Shown here piece by piece: positions 55,936 through 64,000 of a DNA stretch of 64,000 nucleotides. Every line of letters begins with the position of its first letter. Positions within the stretch are counted from its first letter, which is position 1. A program made the translations under genes and the position numbers. Source of the DNA: Capsicum annuum (Eukaryota > Streptophyta > Magnoliopsida > Solanales > Solanaceae); the NCBI RefSeq assembly GCF_002878395.1, contig NC_061121.1, positions 50,500,766-50,564,765 of the forward strand. The letters are read 5' to 3'. The notes beneath the pieces are model-generated. The model did not search any database. It was not told where the DNA came from and saw nothing but the letters and a program-made list of their open reading frames with translations.

Positions 55936-57214
55936 AACCCCAAGAAATGGAAACTAGGGCAGAATTTTTGAGAAGGAGTATCAAAAATTCACAAGAGGAA
56001 GATCATCATTAAAAAAGAAGATAAAGACCCGCGAAGACCGCCGATCCTCTCAAGCCAAGGTCATCTCCAATCGTATTAAACTGGGGAAGAAATGTTGATG
56101 AGGTACTCAAAATTTTAAATAATATATTGGAATATATTTCAAATGCCCCCAACACCAGAGGTCAAAGTCAAGCTTTAGAAATCACCAGCTGCGACAAAGT
56201 TTAGATAGACTAAATCTCTTTCTATGATGAGACTTTTTGAAGAAATCCTACATAAATAAGGATGGGTTTTTGAAACCCCCGCTGGATGTCGAGCATAGAT
56301 GAACCTCAGGAAGAAGACATTCGTTGAGATAGTACATGGCATGACTGGCAGAGACTTTCTAAAATCTTTTAAAGAATTTTCTGAAACTAGTTTTCTAAAA
56401 AATAAGACTACTTTCAGAAATCTATACAAATATTTTTACTTAGTGATTGCCTAGGAATCTATTGGAACGGGGAGTCAGAGTGGAAGTATCAACATGACGG
56501 AGCTAGTGAGGAGCAAACCAAGGATCGAAGGAGGTCAACACGGAGTAGTTTTACTCAAAACTAATCATTTTTTTGTGGATGCAGGGATCAATACACAAAA
56601 AATAAGAATGTTCTTCAAAAAATTCCCAAGTGATTTAGAATCCACACCAAAGCATATATGCTCAAGAACAGTATTTTTTGGGTAGCCCCAAAGATGGGTT
56701 TAATACCCACTCATCGAGGGCCTTTTGAATTCTCTATCTCATTTCTTGAGACCATGAAAGACAAACAAAGGTACCTTATCTTCTTTATGAATATTGTAAT
56801 TATAATTTTCCTAAAAATTAGTTGCTAGCAAGTAGCGACTTTGTGTCTACTAAAAATTTACCTTGAGCGTAGGTACGGTCAAAGGAGACAACCCTATAAG
56901 GCCGCAACCAAAAGATTGCTCAAGATAAGGGAGAGAAAAAGGTCATCCCCAAATCCTCCATGAGGCGACTCCAACGATATTCGAGAAGTTCCTCAAAAAG
57001 GAATTTTACCTATTGGTTTACATTCGGTGGATTTATCTTTTAGATGCTTATCCAAAAGAAGATGATAAGCTAAGTAATTCAGATTAGTCATTTAAATTAT
57101 CATAAATCTTGATTGTGGTCGCCAGTGAAAGCGACATTGTGTCTACTGACTGTCTACCTTAAGTACAGGTACATATATAAAGCAAAAACACAAACAAACG
57201 GACTCAGGTGAAAC

Positions 57215-57330
57215 TATTTCCACTGCCAAGAGAGGCATTTATCTCATTCCATTGCCAAGAGGGCTATTTCATCTCATTCCATTGCCAAGAGGGCTATTGC
57301 ATATTATTTCACTGCCAAGAGGGCCATAAC
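57215..57330 (+). repeat. 30-bp tandem repeat (four units)
   Basis: Unit of the type cattgccaagagggctattt followed by catctcattc. The last units diverge (gcatattatt) and lead directly into the 57-bp array. Confidence 0.8.
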
Positions 57331-58403
57331 ATTAAATATCTGATGACATGCTAGATAGAATACATTGGCGTCGAGGATATCATCAACATTAAATATCTTA
57401 TGACACACGCGATAGCATACGCTGGCTTTGAGGATATCATCAACATTACATATTTGATGACACATGAGATAACATACACTAACATCGAGGATATCATCAA
57501 CATTAAATATTTGATGACAGCGAGATTATATATGCTGGCATCGAGGATATCATTAACATTAAATATCTAATGACATGCGAGATGGCATATGCTGGCATTA
57601 AGGATATCATCAGTATTTAATATCTGATGACACATGAGATAGCATACACTGGCATCGAGCATATCTTCAGCATTTAATATCTAATGACACATGAGATAAC
57701 ATACGTTGGCATCAAGAATATCATCAGTATTTAATATCTGATGACATACAATAAAGCATATGCTGGCATCGAGGCTATTATCTAAATTTAATATCTATTA
57801 ACACGCGAGATAGTATACGCTGGCGTCGAGGATATCATAAATATTTAATATCTATTGACACGCGAGATAGCATACATTGGCGTTAAGGATATTAATATTT
57901 AATATTTATTGACACATGAGATAACACACGCTATCATCGAGTATATCATCAGCAATTAATATCTTATGGCACGTAAAATAGCATACACTGGTGTCGAGGA
58001 TATTATCAGCATTTAATATCTAATAACACATAAGATAGCATATGCTGGAATCAAGGATATCATCAGAATTTAATATCTGTTGACACGCGAGATAGCATAC
58101 ATTGGCATCGAGGATATCATTAATATTTAATATCTGTTGCAACGCGAGATAGCATACACTGTCTTCGAGGATATCAATATTTAGTATTTGTTAACATGTG
58201 AGATAGCATATGCTGGCATCAAGGATATCATAGCATTTAATATCTATTGACACGCAAAATAGCATACACTGGCATTGAGGATATCATAGCATTTAATGTC
58301 TGTTGACACGCGAGATAACATACACTGATGGCGAGGATATCATTAATATTTAATATCTGTTGACACTCTAGATAGCATACGCTAGCATCAAGGATATCTT
58401 ATC
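57329..58403 (+). repeat. 57-bp minisatellite, 19 units
   Basis: The unit reads roughly agcatttaatatctgttgac, acgcgagatagcatacgctg, gcatcgaggatatcatc. I count 19 successive units; most are 57 bp and a few are 54-58. Early units begin acattaaatatct and later ones atatttaatatct, so subfamilies are ordered along the array. No unit carries an open frame in common. Confidence 0.9.
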
Positions 58404-58479
58404 ATGAATCAACATTTGAATGCATCAAAAACATGTTATTTTTAAAACATATGATACTTCTTAGAAATTTACAATTTTA

Positions 58480-59030
58480 GGATCATTAATAAGTCATATT
58501 ATTTGTAGGATAGTGTGCAAGATTACCTATGAGTTGATAGTCAAAAGTTCATCTGTAAGTCAAAACAATATCCTAATCGGATACTATTCAAGGTTACTCA
58601 AAGATCAATAGTTTGAAGGTTATCCATAAGTCGCAACTAAATCCATACCGGCGAATATATGATATTATAAAATTGATAAGTCTAAGGGTTCTCTATAAGC
58701 TGCATCATATCCAAGATCGATTATCTGTAGGATTACCCAAAGACTAGAAATTTGAAAGATATCTATAAGTCATATTGTATCCAAGGTCGGATGATGTGCA
58801 GGAATGCCTGAGAGCTAGCAATTAGAGGGATATCTGTAAGCCATCTTTTATCCAAGGTCGGATAATGTGCAAGATCACCTAGAATCTAGCAATTCAAAGG
58901 ATATCTATAAGTCTCCTCGTATCCAACATAAAATTATATGCAAGATTATTCAAAGATTGACAATTCAAGGGAAATCTGTAAGTCATAGCGATACAAAAGA
59001 TGCACAAGACTTACCCAAGGTCACCTATAA
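58480..59030 (+). repeat. Degenerate repeat block of about 75 bp
   Basis: Words ggatatctataagtcat, tatccaaggtcggatgatgt and gcaagattacc recur about seven times at 65-90 bp spacing. Homology between units is weak to moderate. Confidence 0.6.
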
Positions 59031-60193
59031 AGAATCATTCTCAATAACCGGATAAGTTATCATTCCACATATAACCATCATTATAGGTGACCAAAAGGGT
59101 TTCCCCATTGGCATAAGATTACATGGTTGCAGGGACTATTCTACATAAAGTATCATCGATGTCAAAAAATGACACCCCACTTTGAAGACATATTCACTTG
59201 AAAAATAAGCTAATTATACAACAACAAAGAGTGTTGTTGTGTCTGTTGTTGCAAGTTATTTCCTTCCAAATAGGTACATAAAAGGATGACTTCACTTTTT
59301 AGGCAACAACTTATGTGGAGATACGGTAAAAGACTATATACCCCTTTCGTGAATTATGTTTAGAACTAATGATTTTTTGTTTAAGACATTGTTAAGAGCA
59401 TTCGAGAGGATAAAAATATCAAATAAAAACCACATGTGCGGACGACTCTAAAAAGGACGCAACATAATGTGGAACTCTTTCTTAGCAGCAAAATTGGACA
59501 TGAGCTAAAGGATGATTGCCACCTCCATCAAACCACACCCCTATTAGAAGGCATGTGGGTATTTTGGAATATTCTAGTTTCAGCTTCACCTTCACGATAT
59601 TTCTAAACTCATCCCAATGGTAACCTTTTCTTACTTTCAAACTCGAGTGACAACATAATTAGAGTTTTGGAAATTATGTCCAGGTAAGTTCTTACCTATG
59701 GATGTGAAGGATTCCACATTAATGGTTAAGCAGTTACAAGCCTCTTTTTTGCCACTCAATCAACTTATCGCTCATCTCGAGCCAAAGATCGTCTGGAATA
59801 AAAGACTGTCTTTTCTACTGATTGAGTTGAACTACAAATAATTTGATTCCCCAAGTATCGAGGATATGTAGGCTAGGCTCTTTGTTAATAACTTGATTGC
59901 ATTTCAACCTCCCCCCAATTCTCTTCTTTCCCAGCTTTTCAGTTTTACTAAAACTCAAAAATTGGAATAACATGTGAATTTCTTGAAGACCGTGTTTAAA
60001 ATCAAGATTTATGAACTATAAGTGGCCTAAATTCTCATGTAACCTAATATATGTAGAAACCCAATACCAGGGACCGGCCATAACTCCACAAAACTCATGC
60101 AAAACCAACCACTTTCGAAATGAATTTATGATTAGACAAAAATTAGGAACGTCAAATTCTCTTTGCCCAGGGTTACTTACATTTACCCTACCC

Positions 60194-60208
60194 AAAGGGA
60201 GGGGAGAA
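60194..60208 (+). promoter_or_regulatory. Polypurine tract of element B
   Basis: aaagggaggggagaa, four bases before the TGACACC start of the 3' LTR. Confidence 0.85.
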
Positions 60209-61300
60209 TTATTGACACCTAATTTTTCCCTCCACAACTAAGTTTAATTTCGAGTTTCTTTGATTTTAAATAAAGTTATGACATTTATTTTATTTGAAAT
60301 GAAAACTTTTCAAAGTTTTTATCAGGGTAATTTTGTCATTTAAGTAACGATTATATATTATCGTATATAATTATACAAGATTATATAATTTTGTTACTTA
60401 AATATTTAGTTTACGGAATATCAGGTTTCAATCAAGGCCTATCTTAAATTCAAATGATTTAAATATAATTTATTCTTGAAATAATTTTTTGGAAAAATAT
60501 TTGTTTGATTTTTATTAAATAAAGAAGGCCGAGATTAAACAAGATATCTATTCGTATCGAATTTTAATTTAATTTTGGCCATAACTAAAATTAAATTGGG
60601 CGCAATTATAGTGCAATTGACCAATTAATCTTTAATTTGGCCAAAAATTAAATAAAATTGACCAACGCCTAATTTATTTGGGGTTATTTTATAAATAACC
60701 CCAAAAATTACCAAAATATCATAATCTACCCAAAATAAATACATAACCCATTTCAATTTTAACCCAATAAAAAATATCCCAGCCAATCTATTACCACAAT
60801 AATATCAGCCCCACACCTCCATTGCTCCATCCAAATAACACACCCTTTCCAAGCTACCCGGCCTAAATAATTTAAAACCACCAGCAACCCAAAACTAAAC
60901 CAATTTAAGCCCACCAAAGCTACAATCCAACCCAATATTTTTACCTTCTTTCTCTTTCTTCAATAACAAGATGCAACAACGGTTGTATCAATTTCAATGA
61001 ACAACATCGATCGAAGAACCCGACATTAACTCCAAAAATCCGAACCCTTCTTCAACCGAACAATAATGACCCAAGTTCCAACTTGAATTCATCCAACAAC
61101 CCAACAACCACGACCCTGCTTTAATTCACAACAAAACCCGACCCGTCGAGCCGATAATTACAAAAACAACAACAACCTCAAAAATCCCAATTCGAAAATT
61201 ATTTCAAATTTTAAATATTTGTAGAATTTTCATACAATTGGTTTCTAACTCAACCTTATCTTTAAAATTTCAAATTCCTTAAAATGTCCCTTAAATCCCT

Positions 61301-61356
61301 TGTCCCACATCGGTAGAAAAGTAAGGTTGAGCTCAAAATTTTTCTTCTATATAAGC
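61301..61356 (+). promoter_or_regulatory. Promoter-like region of the B LTR
   Basis: TGTCCCACATCGG (61301-61313), a phrase common just upstream of the TATA box in plant LTR promoters, is followed by a ctatataagc TATA box (61347-61356). Confidence 0.65.
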
Positions 61357-61914
61357 TCATTCTTGAGGTAAAATTAAAAGAGGCTGGAGAGGTTGAAAAA
61401 TTTTGGAGAAAATTTAGTCCATTTTTAAGAAAAGAAAAAATTCTTGTTTCAAAAAATTGGTTGGCCAATCGAAGTTCTCGAGTTGAAGGTGACGTTTCTC
61501 GGTGGTGGTTGATTCTGACGAAACTTGTAGTCTTATTTTTCTGCCTTGAAATAGATGAACGTTCCTCTCCCTTTTATTTTTATTTTTATTTTATTACTGA
61601 TTTATGCTTTATCTCTTTCTCTGTTGCAATATTTATTTAGTCGCAATTATGAATAAGGCTGGGATTGCCTGTTGTACAGGCTTTGATGGCCATAGGCTTT
61701 GTCTGTGATAATTATTATCTTTATGTCATTATTTTAGTTAAAGCTGCTTTATACTATTGTTTGTGTTGATTCTTATTCACTATTTTAGCTTCATGTTGTT
61801 ATGTTTTAGGCTATTGTTATCATATGACTCAAATGATATTTTGTTATGTTTGTAGGTTGTAATTTTACTAAGTTTTGTTAATCTAGTGCAAAAGCTTTAT
61901 TTTTTAGTTCTAGT

Positions 61915-63085
61915 ATGTTGTTTGTGGCCTAATCGTTGCTCGTTGTGGTTTTGATTTTATTGTGTTAATTCAGGTTCATTCTTAGTTCTTGGAAAAATTG
62001 CAATAGTTGTTCAAGTTTTTTCCTTTAATGCATAGTCGGACCGCCTCTAAATGTTTCTTGATCTTTAATGTCAATGAAAAAGATGGAGTCGGTTTATATG
62101 CTAAAATTTACACCCGAAAATCCCTTCGCTTGTGACTTAATCGTTGTGGTTTTGATTTTGTTCGGGTTCATTATTAGTTCTTCAAAAAATTGCTTTAGTT
62201 GTTCAAGTTTTCCTCTTTGATGCATAGTCAGACTACTTCTAAATATTCCTCAACCTTTAATGTCAATGAAAAAGATGGAGTCGTTTTATATGCCAAAATT
62301 TTAACCTGAAGGTCTTTTTGTTTGTGGCTTAATCATTGTGGTTTTGATTTTGTTTGGGTTCATTCTTAGTTCTTTGGAAAAATTGCTTTAGTGGTGCCTT
62401 TTTTCATCTTTGATGTGTGACCCTTAATGTCAATAGAAAAAATGGAGTCGGTTTATAAGCCAATAATTCAATCCAAAGAGCCCTTTATTTTGTGGCTTAA
62501 TCGTTGCTCGTTGTAGTTTCGATTTTGTTGTGTTAAATCGGATTCATTTTTAGTTCTTTGAAAAATTGCTTTAGTTGTTCAAGTTTTCCTCTTTGATGCA
62601 TAGTCAAACCACTTTTAAATATTCCTTGACCTTTAATGTCAATGAAAAATATAGAGTTGGTTTATAAGCCATAATTTCAACCCGAAGGTCCCTTTATTTA
62701 TGGCTTAATCGTTGTGGTTTTGATTATTTTTGGGTTCATTTTTAGTTCTTTTGAAAAATATTTTAGTACTGCAAGTTTTCCTCTTTTATGCGTGGCCGAA
62801 CCTTTCCTAAGTGTTTCCTTGACCCTAAATGTCAATGAAAAAAATAAAGTCGATTTATAAGCCAAAAATTTCAATATGAAGATCCCTACATTTTGTGGCT
62901 TAATCGTTGCTCGTTATGGTTTCAATTTTGTTGTGTTAATTCAGGTTTATTTTTAGTTCTTTGAAAAATTGTTTTAGTCTATGTTTTCCTCTTTGATGCA
63001 TAATTAGACCTCTCCTAAGTTCTCCTTGACCCATAATGTCATTGGAAAAGATGGAGTTGGTTTATAAACCAAAAGTTTTGACCCG
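61915..63085 (+). repeat. 190-bp tandem array (about six units) in the B LTR
   Basis: Unit landmarks are tgtggcttaatcgttg, gttcattcttagttcttt, aagttttcctctttgatgca, ctttaatgtcaatgaaaaag and atggagtcggtttataagcc. The gatgcatagtc word or its variants fall at about 62029, 62219, 62410, 62597, 62787 and 62995. One unit is internally deleted. The array lies downstream of the TATA box, so it would be transcribed. Confidence 0.82.
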
Positions 63086-64000
63086 AGGATCCCTCTATGA
63101 CCCTATACAAAGTTTCCTTTGTACTCGCAAAAAAGATGAAGGAGGTGGAACAATCTTAGTTAATTAATTTGTCTCTTCTAAGGCACTATCCAAACTTGCT
63201 TTAGAATTTGATTTTTTTCTTAGTCCAAACGTTTAATCTGAGCGTTTATGTTGAGCTAAATAAAAAAATTGTACATTTTTATATTGTTAAATAAGAATAT
63301 ATGGATGGTTTTTTTATGTGCTAAAGCATTCATTTCAGTCTTGGTGTTTTACTTTTCTTTGTCTTTATTTTGAAGTTGTCTCTATGCCCTAGAGTTTTAT
63401 TTTCTTTTTATTCAAGTTAAAATGTGAGAATCTTTGAAATTTGTTATTACTTTCAAATTGCATATGAGTTCGCTGCCAAAATGATTGCACTTTGTTGTAT
63501 CCTAAATGTCCTTCTTTTGAATTCTTTTGGAATTTTGAGCTCATTAATATGTTGAAAGAGTTTGAAGCAACCATGTTTGATCTTATTGTCCTTATTTCTT
63601 AGAAATTCTAGTCTTTATGTCTTCTTTTGGATGATTAGGAACGTTAATTTACTAGGCTCTAATTTAACCCAAGTGATTCATTTTGAGGAATGTGTGTGCT
63701 TAGTCTATAAAATTGGCTGTTTGATGAATACTTGCTGGATGGATTCTAATATTTTTCTTTTTCTTCTTTGTTTAACATGTAAAATGTTGAGTCCAAAATG
63801 TACTCTTCTTATGTGCATTTCGACGGAGGGCCAACGTGGCCAATTTCCCTTTCAAGTCTTCCCCTCGAGCCTATCAAACTACCCTGATATTTGGAGAAAA
63901 AAGTTGTCGCCAATGGGAGGAAATGGGGTTAAAGTCTATTTTTTAGCTAAGAGACATGAAAAGTCTCATTTTTTTTATTACTTTATTTAATGCATCTAGT

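Larger units (their letters stand above)
55567..60193 (+). other. Long non-coding tail of B between integrase and polypurine tract
   Basis: About 4.6 kb without a recognisable protein domain. Contents in order: three units of about 100-110 bp, unique AT-rich sequence (56000-57200), 30-bp repeats, a 19-unit 57-bp minisatellite, a 75-bp degenerate repeat block, and unique sequence (59050-60193). Short open frames (56175-56685, 60011-60241) match nothing I know. Long 3' non-coding regions are known in Tat/Ogre-type elements. Confidence 0.75.
44124..64000 (+). mobile_element. Element B: Tat-lineage Ty3/gypsy retrotransposon (5' LTR missing, 3' LTR runs off the window)
   Basis: Order: DUF7745-like ORF, gag, protease, G-patch-like segment, RT, RNase H, second archaeal-type RNase H, integrase, 4.6 kb non-coding tail, polypurine tract, 3' LTR. 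The second RNase H and the extra ORF upstream of gag are marks of the Tat clade (Ogre/Retand relatives). No 5' LTR or primer-binding site is seen before 44124. The 5' boundary is uncertain (44110-44280). A solo LTR sits in the RT gene. Confidence 0.85.
60213..64000 (+). mobile_element. 3' LTR of element B (right end beyond the window)
   Basis: Starts TGACACCTAATTTTTCCCTC after the polypurine tract. At least 3.79 kb lies in view. U3 includes AT-rich sequence with a CCAAAA/ACCC-rich stretch (60700-61150) and a promoter-like region (61301-61356). A 190-bp tandem array fills 61915-63085. The last 900 bp, including a 142-codon open frame (63562-63990), contain nothing I recognise. Confidence 0.82.

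Noticed and set aside
57329..58403. Possible CRISPR-like array of regular repeats
   Set aside because: Units are contiguous and degenerate with no unique spacers, and the setting is a plant retrotransposon tail.
44124..60212. Endogenous pararetrovirus
   Set aside because: No movement-protein or coat-protein motif; integrase, polypurine tract and LTR are present, so it is an LTR retrotransposon.
60011..60241. Overlapping frames on both strands before the B LTR
   Set aside because: Neither shows a known domain; one overlaps the polypurine tract and LTR start.
63562..63990. 142-codon open frame near the right edge
   Set aside because: Lies inside the B LTR, cysteine- and leucine-rich with no domain; likely chance, though I cannot see the LTR end.
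1..64000. Host protein-coding gene or a new non-transposon system
   Set aside because: Every recognisable reading belongs to a transposable element and the remainder is LTR, leader, tail or tandem repeat; I see nothing that supports a separate system.

Overview
This is plant nuclear DNA, almost certainly from an angiosperm and probably from the Solanaceae. That assignment rests on the style of the repeat families: very long TGTAAYACCCC...GGTGTTACA LTRs rich in CAGTAA words, chromovirus pol sequence, an RTE-type LINE with a TTG tail, and a Tat-lineage Ty3 element with an extra ORF. I see no host gene, rRNA, tRNA gene or prokaryotic feature. The whole window is layered transposable elements, as expected of pericentromeric or gene-poor heterochromatin. 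No ORF is an intact element protein; every coding region is broken.

Left part (1-36.8 kb). The backbone is an old minus-strand Ty3/gypsy chromovirus, here called D. Its 3' LTR lies at 2675-4726. Its body is cut into four pieces (4727-7330, 15960-16151, 25883-26620, 36618-36795) that read in order from chromodomain and integrase back to protease. Three LTR retrotransposons are inserted in it, each with its target-site duplication (TSD) still visible. E (7331-15959, minus, TSD gctgc/gctgt) and A (16152-25882, plus, TSD gatat/aatac) have 2.7 and 3.4 kb LTRs and about 3 kb of non-coding interior. C (26621-36617, plus, TSD ggctt on both sides) is a decayed gag-pol chromovirus with an RTE LINE in its 5' LTR. 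A truncated LTR (F) occupies 1-2674.

Middle part (36.8-44.1 kb). A decayed hAT DNA transposon (BED finger, transposase, hAT C-terminal domain) is split by a solo LTR of the F family (39144-41708, TSD gtggg/atggg). A copia fragment follows, in which LTR sequence runs directly into gag, and then a minus-strand LTR scrap.

Right part (44.1-64 kb). A large plus-strand Tat-lineage Ty3 element (B) reads: DUF7745-like ORF, gag, protease, G-patch-like segment, RT-RNase H, second (archaeal-type) RNase H, integrase. A 4.6 kb non-coding tail follows with a 19-unit 57-bp minisatellite, then a polypurine tract and a 3' LTR that runs off the window. A solo LTR (51109-53165, perfect TSD atagt) sits inside its RT.

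The points most worth a second look are regulatory. Non-autonomous elements A and E share with autonomous C a leader block just after the primer-binding site. A, D, E and F carry a telo-box plus a strong 5' splice-donor consensus at a similar place in the LTR, and C has a splice-acceptor-like site four bases before its gag ATG. A also has a series of 19-nt hairpins with covariation, and three polypurine-tract copies. In C, most in-frame stops are TAG where related proteins have Gln, which suggests CAG-to-TAG methylation decay. I found no system clearly outside known transposon biology.
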